A DNA stretch of 23,510 nt. Origin: Anaerolineales bacterium UBA2317. GTDB lineage: Bacteria; Chloroflexota; Anaerolineae; Anaerolineales; Villigracilaceae. The position numbers and the translations under genes are program-made. The DNA lies in NCBI GenBank assembly GCA_002345215.1, contig DDVH01000057.1, forward strand, positions 2,678-26,187. Direction: 5' to 3'. Below, one piece after another: positions 1 to 7,512 of the stretch; the stretch's first letter is position 1; every line of letters begins with the position of its first letter. The notes beneath the pieces are model-generated. The model was not told the origin of the DNA. It was given only the letters and a program-made list of their open reading frames with translations, and ran no database searches.

Positions 1-728
1 GATAAATTTTGAATATCTTGTAAGTACACAACCAGCCACGAAGCCAAACCAATTTCTACAGCGACGTATAACATGATGATTAAGTAATACAAAGGCATTT
101 GGTCTTTGAAGGCGGTACGAGTGATGCTTTTAAAATCCAATGCCGATTTTTCTTGCGGTTTTGGAAAGCGTAAAAAAATTGAAAATAAAATGAAGGTAAC
201 AATCAGCAATAAATCCCAACGGTAAATTGTTCGCCAACTGACGTTTTGATTCAGTAACCAACCTGCAAAAAGTGGGGCAATGGTTGAACCCAAGCCGTGC
301 ATCACAGCCATTAAGTTGAGGTATAACCCTTTTTGTTCCTTATAAATGTTAACAATCGTCGCGTTTGGACCGAGCTCAAATGCTCCGAGACCCAACCCGA
401 CGATAAATAAAGAGGCGAATAATAAAGAAGCAGAATTGAGTGAACTATACCCTCCAACGCCGATAAAAAGACAAATCCCTGCGAAAACCATTACTACCTT
501 AAGTCCATATTTATCGGCGATAATTCCTGTAAGCAGGGTGGCAATCAAAAAGCCAACATATTGACCAAAAAATATATTTCCGCCAGTGCCATAATCAATA
601 TTTAATTCCGCTAACATAGGCGGAAGGGTTGAACCTTTAAGATTATCTGTAACACCAAAGATGAAGAACGCGAAAAAGCAAGCGGCAGTTAATAGCCTAG
701 AATGATTTGTATTGAATTTATTTTCCAT
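1..728 (-). CDS. MFS transporter, C-terminus cut by window edge
   Basis: Start ATG is at 726-728 and the frame stays open to base 1, giving about 242 N-terminal residues. The protein begins MENKFNTNHSRLLTAACFF and shows alternating hydrophobic helices typical of the first six-plus membrane segments of the major facilitator superfamily; a short basic-acidic loop (IIADKYGLK) sits where the family's loop 2-3 motif G-x-x-x-D-x-x-G-x-x lies. It starts 30 bases after the ROK repressor stop, so it is probably co-transcribed with it and controlled by the same operator near 2000. By context it is likely a sugar or sugar-derivative permease of the inner membrane, but substrate cannot be read from the sequence. 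No strong Shine-Dalgarno is visible. Confidence 0.8.
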   Translation of the reverse strand, partial: MENKFNTNHSRLLTAACFFAFFIFGVTDNLKGSTLPPMLAELNIDYGTGGNIFFGQYVGFLIATLLTGIIADKYGLKVVMVFAGICLFIGVGGYSSLNSASLLFASLFIVGLGLGAFELGPNATIVNIYKEQKGLYLNLMAVMHGLGSTIAPLFAGWLLNQNVSWRTIYRWDLLLIVTFILFSIFLRFPKPQEKSALDFKSITRTAFKDQMPLYYLIIMLYVAVEIGLASWLVVYLQDIQNL

Positions 729-758
729 ATTTTTTTGTGAGAGCCTAAGAATGAGATT

Positions 759-1988
759 TTATTTTCGAGTAGCCACGTGGTTAATAATATCATCTGCCAC
801 GATGGCAACTGCACCAATTAAACTTGCATCGGGACCAAATGTTGAAGGGACAATTTCCACCTGTTGACCAATCTCTGGCATCGAGTGGCGTTTTACGGCT
901 TCGATAATATTGGGTAACAAATATTTTTCCGCAATACTTAATGGTCCACCTAAAATCATTTTGCTTGGATTGAAGATGTTAATTAACCCTGCAAAACCCT
1001 GACCCATTGCCAAACCTGCTTCTGCAAATGAATCAATCGCTTCTTTATCACCTGCATCTGCCGCCTGTTTAATCAGCGGAATCGTTAACTCAGAATTTTG
1101 TTCTGCCATCAATTTTGGAATAATGCTTGTGCGTTTTACTTCTAAGCGCGCTCGTACACGTTGAATAATAGAATATTGATTTGCATACGTTTCCCAACAT
1201 CCGCGATTGCCACAATGACAAACCGTTTGTGATGGCTCTGTCATAATTGGAAAATGTCCAATTTCACCTGCGTAACCATTTTTGCCACGATACAACTTAC
1301 CATTTAAGAATAATCCACCACCAATGCCAACGCCTGAAAACACAAATAAAAAGTCTTGTACCTGACGCGCCGCACCAAATAAATGTTCAGCCACCGCCGC
1401 CGCATTTGCATCATTTTCTACAAAAACTTTTAACTTTGTTTGTTCTGAAAATATTTTTCCAAACGGCACATTACGCCAATGTAAATTGGGCGCAAAAATC
1501 AAAACGCCATCTTTAATATTGACAGTGCCGGGCGTAGTTAAACCCAAACCCAAAAAGCGTTGCTTCTTATTTTTCCCAACAGACATGGCTTCTTTAACAA
1601 TCAACAAAGTTTTGTTAATCATTTTTTCTTGGTCTTCATTTGGGTCAGCGTCTTCACGTTTGCGCCACAAAATATTCCCCATAAAATCTGTGACGGCAAC
1701 CGAAAAAAAATCTACACCTAATTCAACGCCGATAATATTCCCCAATTCAGGATTCACTTCCAGCATGGTAGCAGGTCTGCCTGCACCCCCAACATTGCTT
1801 CCAATTTCATGTACGAGTTTACGTTGTAATAATTCATCTACCAAACTTGAAACGGTAGATTTGTTTAACCCAGTCAGATTCGCTAACTGTGCGCGAGAAA
1901 TAGGGGATAGGCTATGAATTAACCTCAACGTGCTAGAAAGATTTGTTTCACGCACAAAGGCTTGGTCGGTTGTGTTTATCGAATTCAT
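759..1988 (-). CDS. ROK-family transcriptional repressor, XylR-like
   Basis: N-terminal winged helix (SRAQLANLTGLNKSTVSSLV) followed by a ROK sugar-kinase-like domain. It carries the ROK zinc motif CHCGNRGCWE (Cys257, His258, Cys259, Cys264 counted from the ATG at 1988) and the ENDANAAAVAE segment. This is the architecture of XylR/NagC-type repressors, which bind DNA until the sugar binds the ROK domain. An upstream in-frame TTG at 2012 would extend it by 8 codons, but the promoter at 2017-2044 predicts transcription starting near 2010, so ATG 1988 is preferred; no clear Shine-Dalgarno precedes either. A near-perfect XylR-type palindrome overlaps the promoter, predicting autorepression. It lies between the sugar ABC genes and an MFS gene. 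Xylose as effector is an inference from operator similarity. Confidence 0.9.
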   Translation of the reverse strand: MNSINTTDQAFVRETNLSSTLRLIHSLSPISRAQLANLTGLNKSTVSSLVDELLQRKLVHEIGSNVGGAGRPATMLEVNPELGNIIGVELGVDFFSVAVTDFMGNILWRKREDADPNEDQEKMINKTLLIVKEAMSVGKNKKQRFLGLGLTTPGTVNIKDGVLIFAPNLHWRNVPFGKIFSEQTKLKVFVENDANAAAVAEHLFGAARQVQDFLFVFSGVGIGGGLFLNGKLYRGKNGYAGEIGHFPIMTEPSQTVCHCGNRGCWETYANQYSIIQRVRARLEVKRTSIIPKLMAEQNSELTIPLIKQAADAGDKEAIDSFAEAGLAMGQGFAGLINIFNPSKMILGGPLSIAEKYLLPNIIEAVKRHSMPEIGQQVEIVPSTFGPDASLIGAVAIVADDIINHVATRK

Positions 1989-1992
1989 TGAA

Positions 1993-2017
1993 TTAGTATG
2001 TTGGAGCAACAAACTAA
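1993..2017 (-). promoter_or_regulatory. XylR-type ROK operator
   Basis: A 25-bp inverted repeat with 11-bp arms and a 3-bp centre. Minus-strand arms are TTAGTTTGTTG and CAACATACTAA, matching each other at 10 of 11 positions. From memory this closely resembles the Bacillus-type xyl operator (TTAGTTTGTT...AACAAACTAA). It covers the predicted transcription start and touches the -10 box, an arrangement expected for steric repression of the ROK-MFS unit. Confidence 0.8.
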
Positions 2018-2044
2018 TTATAGCCTTCGGATATATTTTGTCAA
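2017..2044 (-). promoter_or_regulatory. Near-consensus sigma70 promoter for the ROK gene
   Basis: Minus strand TTGACA (2039-2044), a 16-bp spacer, then TATAAT (2017-2022). Both hexamers are perfect. The expected start near 2010 gives a leader of about 20 bases to ATG 1988. The -35 box adjoins the tail of the terminator at 2049-2077. Confidence 0.8.
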
Positions 2045-2048
2045 ATGA

Positions 2049-2077
2049 AAAGAAGCAGACTCAAAATCCGCTTCTTT
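2049..2077 (-). terminator. Probable terminator of the sugar ABC operon
   Basis: Arms AAAGAAGC and GCTTCTTT (8 bp) around a 13-base loop, followed on the minus strand by a T-rich tail. It lies between the permease stop and the ROK promoter, so it would separate the ABC operon from the ROK-MFS unit. The large loop makes it a moderate terminator. Confidence 0.5.
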
Positions 2078-2079
2078 CT

Positions 2080-2115
2080 AGACCCTTCGACTCGGCTCAG
2101 GGCAAGCTTTGAGCC
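2080..2115. repeat. Dispersed-repeat-like intergenic sequence
   Basis: Contains CCCTTCGACTCGGCTCAGGG followed by CAAGCTTTGAGCC. Similar CCCTTCGACT...CTCAGGGCAAGC strings recur between genes in many bacterial genomes. Only one copy lies in this window, so its repeat status rests on recollection rather than on sequence seen here. Confidence 0.4.
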
Positions 2116-2140
2116 TGTTTCTGCTATTTTGAATGATGAC

Positions 2141-3343
2141 TTAATTTTTACCGCGTGTAGTTACATCAAAAATCACGGCGGCGGCGAGTACTGCTCCACG
2201 CACAATGTATTGATATGAAATGCCGATTCCCATTAAGTTCATGCCACTTGTCAGTGATGTCATTACGAGCGCGCCAATAATTGAGCCAACAACTTTCCCG
2301 ACACCGCCTGCCGCAGAAACACCACCGACATAAGCCGCAGCAATGGCATCTAACTCAAACAATGTTCCAGCCGTAGTAGTGGCTGACTGTAAACGAGAAG
2401 CAAATAGAATTCCAGAAAGAGCCGAGAGCATTCCCATCGAACCAAAGACAACATAAATCAATTTCTTAACACTGATACCGCTCAATTCCGCTGCATCGGG
2501 ATTTCCACCAATGGCATATATGTGCCGACCCAACACAGTTTGTGACATGACGAAGTTGTAAATTAATGTCACGACTAAAACAATGACGGCTGTCCATGAA
2601 AGCCCTTGATAACCAGCTAAAATCCATGTAATTCCACCGATGATCGCGGCAAGGAAAATTAATTTTAAGGCGAAGATTTCAGTTGGAAGAACTTCAAAGT
2701 TGTAACTTTGTTTTTTTCTACGGTCGTTCAATTCATTGATAACTAATAGAATCACAGCTACCACACCTAAAATCAAGGTGAGTTTATGAACGCCGGGCAA
2801 AAAACCAATATCAGGAATATCAGGAATGAAGCCGTTACCAATCGCATTAAATGCATCATTGGCAATGATGATAGTTCCTGTACTTTCAGTAACAACCAAA
2901 ATGGCACCACGATATATTAACCAACCTGCCAGTGATGCTACAAAAGATGGGATTTTCATTTGTGCAACCAGAAACCCGGTTACTAAACCAGCCATAATGC
3001 CAAGACATAATGTTAATGGAATAACAGCATAGATTGGTAAATTTAATCCATTTGCTACAACTCTAGGGTCAGACATGGCAATTGCGGCAATGGCACCTAA
3101 AAAGCCTGCTAAAAAACCAACCGATAAATCAATTTGGCGGATGATAATAATTAACGTCATGCCAACTGCCAGCACAGCAATATAACCTGTTTGATTAATC
3201 AAGTTAACGATATTTCTTGAAGAAATAAATGTCCCATCGGTAGTAATCGTAAAAAATACCATAATCACAAACAAAGCAATATACATACCGTATTCACGTA
3301 TGTTTTGCTGTAAAACTTTTTTGGCATTTTCAAAAAAGGTCAT
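2141..3343 (-). CDS. Sugar ABC transporter permease, XylH/GguB type
   Basis: A 400-residue polytopic membrane protein of the ribose/xylose permease family (BPD_transp_2). It has the family's IDLSVG motif at residues 71-76 and the ATPase-contacting loop GRHIYAIGGNPDAAELSG near 272-289. Length matches XylH/GguB (about 390-400) rather than the shorter RbsC (about 320), owing to a central insert around residues 165-245. It forms the membrane channel for the ATPase and binding protein encoded upstream. The start is fixed by AAGGAG, which overlaps the ATPase stop codon; the gap between the two genes is 11 bases, so translation is probably coupled. Confidence 0.93.
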   Translation of the reverse strand: MTFFENAKKVLQQNIREYGMYIALFVIMVFFTITTDGTFISSRNIVNLINQTGYIAVLAVGMTLIIIIRQIDLSVGFLAGFLGAIAAIAMSDPRVVANGLNLPIYAVIPLTLCLGIMAGLVTGFLVAQMKIPSFVASLAGWLIYRGAILVVTESTGTIIIANDAFNAIGNGFIPDIPDIGFLPGVHKLTLILGVVAVILLVINELNDRRKKQSYNFEVLPTEIFALKLIFLAAIIGGITWILAGYQGLSWTAVIVLVVTLIYNFVMSQTVLGRHIYAIGGNPDAAELSGISVKKLIYVVFGSMGMLSALSGILFASRLQSATTTAGTLFELDAIAAAYVGGVSAAGGVGKVVGSIIGALVMTSLTSGMNLMGIGISYQYIVRGAVLAAAVIFDVTTRGKN

Positions 3344-3354
3344 TTGTACTCTCC

Positions 3355-4869
3355 TTAGTTTGTTGCTAGTTGCATTACTTTTTCTTGCGTTGCTTCTTCA
3401 GCACTGAGTTCACCAGCAATTTTCCCTGCAGAAACAATATACACGCGGTCGCTCATACCTAACACTTCAGGAAGTTCTGAGGAAATCATAATAATACTCA
3501 TGCCTTGCTTTACTAAATCTTTCATAATCGTATAAATTTCAAACTTCGCGCCAACATCAATGCCACGTGTGGGTTCATCAAGAATCAAAATGTCTGGTGC
3601 TACAAACAACCATTTTCCCAAACAAACTTTTTGTTGATTCCCACCACTCAGGTTTGATACTTTTTGTTCTACGCTAGGTGTCTTAATATTAAGATTTGTT
3701 TTGTATTCATTTGCAACTTGAATTTCCGCATTGTTATTGACCACACCACGTTGAGCAATCTTATGCAAGTTTGCTAAGGTGATATTCTGCTTAACATCTT
3801 GGATGAGAATTAACCCGTCACCTTTTCTATCTTCTGTTACATAAGCGATGCCGGTCTTTATCGCATCTTGCGGATGGTGAAACTGTTTCTTGTTTCCTTT
3901 GACATATAACTCCCCTTTGAGTTGATACCCATCCGGATTGCCAAAAATGCTTAATGCCAATTCAGTACGTCCTGAGCCAATTAATCCCGCAAAACCGATG
4001 ATTTCACCTTTTTTCAAATTGAAATTTACATCTTTGAGAATTGCTCTCCCTAAAGTGGGGTGATGTGCATTCCAATTTCTCACTTCTAAAACAATTTCAT
4101 GTGAGGGTTTATGCTCTCGTTTTGGATAGATATTATTAATTTCACGCCCTACCATGTGTTTAATTAATTTATGTTCTGTGACTTCATCTTTTCTCAAGGT
4201 GGCAACAGTTTGCCCATCCCGTAGTACTGTAATCGTATCTGCAATTTCGATGACTTCTTTTAACTTGTGCGAAATCATAATAGAAGTCACACCTTGTTCT
4301 TTAAGGTCACGTAATAAGTTTAGTAAATTTTCACTATCGGTTTCATTTAATGAGGAAGTTGGTTCATCTAAAATCAATAACTTAACATCTTTGCTTAACG
4401 CTTTGGCAATTTCTACTAACTGTTGCTTTCCGACGCCTAAATCTTTCACTTTTACAGCAGGGTTGATGTCAAGTTTTACTTTCTTCAACATTTCGCCTGC
4501 TTGCTTAATCGTTTCGTTCCAGTTAATTAAAAGACCATTCTTGATTTCATGCCCTAAAAATATATTTTCATAAACTGTCATTTCAGGAATGAGGGCTAAC
4601 TCCTGATAAATAATGGCAATTCCTACTTTTTCACTGTCACTAATGCTTGAAAGGTTCTGCACTTGACCATTAAAGACAACCTCACCTGTGTACGTTCCAT
4701 GTGGATAAACCCCACTAAGAATTTTCATTAAGGTGGATTTACCTGCACCATTTTCACCAACCAGACAATGGATTTCACCCTTAGCCACTTGAAAACTTAC
4801 ATCACTTAATGCCTTTACCCCCGGAAACTCTTTGGTGATACTTTTCATTTCTAAAATAGGAGCATTCAT
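3355..4869 (-). CDS. Sugar ABC transporter ATPase, XylG/GguA type (two cassettes)
   Basis: A 504-residue protein with two ABC cassettes. Cassette 1 has Walker A GENGAGKST (Lys44), Walker B LLILDEPTSSL, a variant signature (DLGVGKQQLVEIAKAL) and an H-loop (MISHKL). Cassette 2 has the degenerate Walker A usual for this family (GLIGSGRTE, Lys to Arg), a good signature NLSGGNQQK and Walker B DEPTRGIDVG. The phrase YPHGTYTGEV near residue 56 is typical of XylG/GguA/MmsA-type proteins. It powers import through the downstream permease. The start at 4869 has only a weak ribosome site (ACAGG). It is the natural comparator for the ATPase-like half of the kinase at 7513-9186, whose Walker A lysine falls at the same residue number. 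Confidence 0.95.
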   Translation of the reverse strand: MNAPILEMKSITKEFPGVKALSDVSFQVAKGEIHCLVGENGAGKSTLMKILSGVYPHGTYTGEVVFNGQVQNLSSISDSEKVGIAIIYQELALIPEMTVYENIFLGHEIKNGLLINWNETIKQAGEMLKKVKLDINPAVKVKDLGVGKQQLVEIAKALSKDVKLLILDEPTSSLNETDSENLLNLLRDLKEQGVTSIMISHKLKEVIEIADTITVLRDGQTVATLRKDEVTEHKLIKHMVGREINNIYPKREHKPSHEIVLEVRNWNAHHPTLGRAILKDVNFNLKKGEIIGFAGLIGSGRTELALSIFGNPDGYQLKGELYVKGNKKQFHHPQDAIKTGIAYVTEDRKGDGLILIQDVKQNITLANLHKIAQRGVVNNNAEIQVANEYKTNLNIKTPSVEQKVSNLSGGNQQKVCLGKWLFVAPDILILDEPTRGIDVGAKFEIYTIMKDLVKQGMSIIMISSELPEVLGMSDRVYIVSAGKIAGELSAEEATQEKVMQLATN

Positions 4870-4913
4870 AAAGGTTTGCCTGTGTTGGAAGTAATAATAA
4901 TTTCTAAAAATTA

Positions 4914-4919
4914 ATTATA
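4914..4919 (-). promoter_or_regulatory. Possible internal -10 box before the ATPase gene
   Basis: Minus strand TGTATAAT just downstream of the intercistronic hairpin. No convincing -35 is present, so an internal promoter is possible but weakly supported. Confidence 0.25.
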
Positions 4920-4922
4920 CAG

Positions 4923-4956
4923 GAATAGTGGCGGAAAATATAGTCCGCCACTATTC
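4923..4956 (-). other. Intercistronic RNA hairpin between binding protein and ATPase genes
   Basis: A perfect 13-bp stem (GAATAGTGGCGGA with its complement) around an 8-base loop, starting 34 bases after the binding-protein stop codon. No T-run follows on the minus strand, so it is more likely an RNA-stability or processing element than a full terminator. In other binding-protein-dependent operons such hairpins keep binding-protein mRNA in excess over the membrane subunits. Confidence 0.65.
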
Positions 4957-4989
4957 TTGTGTTACATATTTATACTTACATTTCTTTTC

Positions 4990-7122
4990 TTATGGCAAAC
5001 CAGTGAAGTCGCCAGCAGAATAGTAGCCAGATTCAATCAAAGCTTCGACGACATTGGCTTGGTCAACGGTGATAACAACGGTTGGGTTGGCAGGAACATC
5101 TACCGCGCCATTGTTATAAGCATTGGTTGATTCTGGTACGCCACCTTCGAGGAAGGTAATTGCGGCAGTGATAGCATCGTCAACCAAGGTGCGTACATCT
5201 TTGAACACTGTCATAGATTGTTTGCCGTCAATGATGTATTGAACGGAGGCTTTTTCCGCATCTTGCCCGGTGACGAAGTAGCTGGTTACATCCGCGTCAG
5301 CACCAAAAGCATCAGCGATAGCGCGAGCAGTACCATCATTTGGAGCAAGAATGAAGACATTACCTTTTGCATCAGCACCATTGGCTGTGAGGTTGGCTTC
5401 TGCTAAACCTTTGGCTGTGTTGAAATCCCAATTGGTAGTGATTTGGTTGATGATAGCGGCTTGTTCATCACGAGATAATGTGGCTTTATCTTGCAAAGCA
5501 ACTGCTTCGGATGAGTTAGCAATTACAAAAGTACCATCAGCGATTTTTGGTTGGAGAACATTCCAAGCACCTTCAAAGAAGAGGAAGGCGTTGTTGTCAG
5601 AAGCGGCACCAGCGTATAAGTAAAGCGGATTACCAGTTCCAGTTGCGTTATCAACTAAATATTGTGCTTGAGCGGCACCAACTGAAATGCTATCGAATGT
5701 GACATAGAAATCTACTGCATCGGTATCACGAACCAAACGGTCATAAGAAATGACTGTGATGCCGGCTTCTTTTGCTAATTCAACTGCGGCGGCGGCGGCA
5801 GTACCATCATGCGGACAAATGATGATGACTTGCACACCTTGTGTAATCAATGATTCAACATTAGCACGCTCAGTAGCAGAGTCGCCTTGACTGAAGAGAA
5901 TTTGTACGTCGTAGCCAGCCGCTGTAAGGGCATCTTTGAAGCGGGTTTCATCTTGTACCCAGCGTGGTTCATCACGAGTCGGCAAGATAATACCAACAGA
6001 AAGTGCTTCACCGGTTGGGAATGTGAAATCTGCTTCGGTGTAATAACCTGAGTCAATCAAAGCAGATTGGACATTGCCTTTATCAACTGTGATAACTTCT
6101 GATGGGCTAGCGGGAACATCAATAACACCATTGTTGTAACTGGTGGTGGCGGCAGGTGTACCGCCTTCAAGGAAAGTCACTGCGGCGGCAATCGCATCAT
6201 TGACGAGTGTGCGGACATCTTTGAAGACTGTCATGGATTGTTTGCCGTCAAGAATATATTGAACGGAAGCTTTTTCTGCATCTTGACCAGTTACAAAGTA
6301 AGATGAAACATCAGCATCGGCACCGAATGCATCAGCGATAGCGCGAGCGGTTCCATCGTTCGGGGCTAAGATGAAGACATCACCTTTTGCATCTGAACCA
6401 TTAGCAGTGAGGTTGGCTTCTGCTAAACCTTTGGCAGTGTTGAAATCCCAATTGGTGGTGATTTGACCAATGATGGCGGCTTGTTCATCGCGGGTGAGTG
6501 TGGCTTTATCTTGTAAAGCAACTGCTTCACTGGAGTTAGCAATTACGAAAGTGCCATCAGCAATTTTTGGTTGGAGTACATTCCAAGCACCTTCAAAGAA
6601 TAAGAAGGCGTTGTTATCTGATGCAGCACCAGCGTATAAGTAAAGCGGATTACCAGTTCCAGTTGCGTTATCAACTAAATATTGAGCTTGAGCGGCACCG
6701 ACTGAAATGCTATCGAATGTGACGTAGAAATCAACGGCTTCGGTGTTTGTTACGAGGCGGTCATACGAAATGACTTTGATGCCAGCGGCTCTGGCGGCTT
6801 CTACAGAAGCGGCGGCGGCGGCGGCGTCATGCGGGGTGATGATAAGTACTTTGATGCCTTGGCTAATCAATGATTCAACATTGGCGCGTTCGGTTGAAGA
6901 GTCGCCTTGGCTGAATAAAATTTGTACTTCGTAACCAGCCGCTGTAAGGGCGTCATTGAAGCGGGTTTCATCTTGTACCCAGCGTGGTTCATCACGAGTG
7001 GGGAGCACGATACCTACGGCGAATTCTGAATCGGTGGCAGGTTGTGCAGGCGCACATGCTGAGAGGACTAAAATAGCCATCATCACAAGTGCTAACAAAT
7101 TGTATAAAAATTTTTTAGACAT
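4990..7122 (-). CDS. Tandem-duplicated sugar-binding lipoprotein (ChvE/XylF-like)
   Basis: A 710-residue lipoprotein from the ATG at 7122, chosen because AAGGAG lies 8 bases upstream; an in-frame ATG at 7152 lacks such a site. The lipobox is LSAC with Cys23. Two full-length periplasmic-binding domains follow (about 34-373 and 374-710), each starting VGI(V/I)LPTRDEPRWVQDETRF and each about the size of a normal ChvE/XylF protein (330-350). The copies are offset by exactly 340 codons. Long stretches are identical, for example the segment containing FYVTFDSISVGAAQAQYLVD, while the region around residues 90-110 of each copy has diverged. It would sit on the outer face of the membrane and deliver sugar to the permease. 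Two binding domains in one chain is unusual for this family. Confidence 0.93.
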   Translation of the reverse strand: MSKKFLYNLLALVMMAILVLSACAPAQPATDSEFAVGIVLPTRDEPRWVQDETRFNDALTAAGYEVQILFSQGDSSTERANVESLISQGIKVLIITPHDAAAAAASVEAARAAGIKVISYDRLVTNTEAVDFYVTFDSISVGAAQAQYLVDNATGTGNPLYLYAGAASDNNAFLFFEGAWNVLQPKIADGTFVIANSSEAVALQDKATLTRDEQAAIIGQITTNWDFNTAKGLAEANLTANGSDAKGDVFILAPNDGTARAIADAFGADADVSSYFVTGQDAEKASVQYILDGKQSMTVFKDVRTLVNDAIAAAVTFLEGGTPAATTSYNNGVIDVPASPSEVITVDKGNVQSALIDSGYYTEADFTFPTGEALSVGIILPTRDEPRWVQDETRFKDALTAAGYDVQILFSQGDSATERANVESLITQGVQVIIICPHDGTAAAAAVELAKEAGITVISYDRLVRDTDAVDFYVTFDSISVGAAQAQYLVDNATGTGNPLYLYAGAASDNNAFLFFEGAWNVLQPKIADGTFVIANSSEAVALQDKATLSRDEQAAIINQITTNWDFNTAKGLAEANLTANGADAKGNVFILAPNDGTARAIADAFGADADVTSYFVTGQDAEKASVQYIIDGKQSMTVFKDVRTLVDDAITAAITFLEGGVPESTNAYNNGAVDVPANPTVVITVDQANVVEALIESGYYSAGDFTGLP
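4996..7017 (-). repeat. Internal tandem duplication, 1020-base period
   Basis: The two halves of the binding-protein gene align with a constant offset of 1020 bases; for example rows 5641-5700 and 6661-6720 differ at 2 of 60 positions, while rows 5761-5820 and 6781-6840 differ at many. The mosaic of near-identical and diverged stretches suggests selection or gene conversion rather than a very recent copy or an assembly error. Confidence 0.9.
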
Positions 7123-7174
7123 ACTTTCTTCTCCTTGTTTTATTTTCAACATTGACTTGTATGACTTGACTCAT
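7115..7174 (-). CDS. Possible short leader ORF (19 codons)
   Basis: ATG at 7172-7174 opens a frame reading MSQVIQVNVENKTRRRKYV, whose stop overlaps the first codons of the binding-protein gene by 8 bases. That geometry would allow translational coupling. The strong Shine-Dalgarno at 7191-7202 is about 20 bases away, further than normal, so translation is uncertain. No homolog is recognised. Confidence 0.25.
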   Translation of the reverse strand: MSQVIQVNVENKTRRRKYV

Positions 7175-7190
7175 TCTTTTATGTAGATAA

Positions 7191-7202
7191 ATCACCTCCT
7201 TT
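7191..7202 (-). promoter_or_regulatory. Exceptionally strong Shine-Dalgarno in operon leader
   Basis: Minus strand AAAGGAGGTGAT, a 12-base match to the complement of the usual 16S rRNA 3' end. It lies about 70 bases before the binding-protein start, which has its own AAGGAG, and no ordinary start codon sits at a normal distance. It could serve a leader peptide or act as a ribosome standby site. Confidence 0.5.
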
Positions 7203-7214
7203 AGAAAACAAAAA

Positions 7215-7250
7215 CAAAGCAGTCCATTTATTTGAAATGGAAATGCTTTG
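7215..7250 (-). terminator. Terminator-like hairpin in the binding-protein leader
   Basis: Minus-strand stem CAAAGCA/TGCTTTG extended across small bulges by CCATTT/AAATGG, followed directly by TTTTTGTTTTC. This is a good intrinsic terminator for leftward transcripts. It sits about 95 bases before the binding-protein start and more than 260 bases after the kinase stop. It could be an attenuator of the transporter operon or a distal terminator for kinase mRNA. Confidence 0.6.
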
Positions 7251-7459
7251 CTGATTGTTCGTTATATTTTGCTTGCAGTGTTGATTAGCCATTTTGCTTC
7301 CAGTAGTGAAGAAAAGAACCTCGTTTGGTAAAACTTGGTCAAACCTAATTTGTACTTTGTTGCAACAGCTATATTAATGTAGACACTTTAACGATTAGAT
7401 GATTGTATGTGATTCGTAGATTTATACATCGCCTATTCCCCTGAATTTTTGAGAGAGGT
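7251..7459 (-). promoter_or_regulatory. Upstream region of the transporter operon
   Basis: No gene is apparent here. The best leftward -10 is TGTATAAA (minus strand of 7421-7428); the -35 position (7444-7449) reads AAAATT, a poor match, as expected if an activator is needed. The predicted start near 7414 places the heptamer array at roughly -46 to -92. A 10-bp palindrome TGTTGCAACA at 7358-7367 resembles a XylR site lacking its central spacer. Confidence 0.35.
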
Positions 7460-7507
7460 CACCCCTTTGGGTAGTAAGGGGTTAACCCCTAATTACCCAA
7501 AGGGGTA
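7460..7507. promoter_or_regulatory. Array of three NarL-like heptamer pairs
   Basis: Three 14-bp inverted blocks: CACCCCTTTGGGTA (7460-7473), AGGGGTTAACCCCT (7477-7490) and TACCCAAAGGGGTA (7494-7507), separated by 3-bp gaps for an exact 17-bp period. Each block is two abutting heptamers of the form (T/A/C)ACCC(C/A)(T/A); TACCCCT fits the E. coli NarL heptamer TACYYMT. Blocks 1 and 3 are reverse complements at 13 of 14 positions. It is probably the binding site of the LuxR/NarL-type regulator encoded at 9250. The RNA could also fold, but no T-run follows on the minus strand. Confidence 0.6.
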
Positions 7508-7512
7508 GTGAC

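Noticed and set aside
3355..3365. Perfect XylR half-site TTAGTTTGTTG at the ATPase-permease junction
   Set aside because: It is coding sequence for the ATPase C-terminus (LATN plus stop) overlapping the permease ribosome site, and no second arm is present.
4990..7122. Assembly artefact creating the binding-protein duplication
   Set aside because: The copies differ at many positions and the second lacks a signal peptide, so this is not a simple repeated read block; long reads would settle it.
7351..7374. TGTTGCAACA palindrome as a second XylR operator
   Set aside because: The left half resembles the operator at 1993-2017 but there is no 3-bp centre and the right half matches poorly.
7461..7506. 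Heptamer array as a simple terminator for the kinase gene
   Set aside because: The inverted repeats are strong, but no T-run follows on the minus strand and the regular 17-bp block spacing is better explained by protein binding. A secondary RNA role is not excluded.
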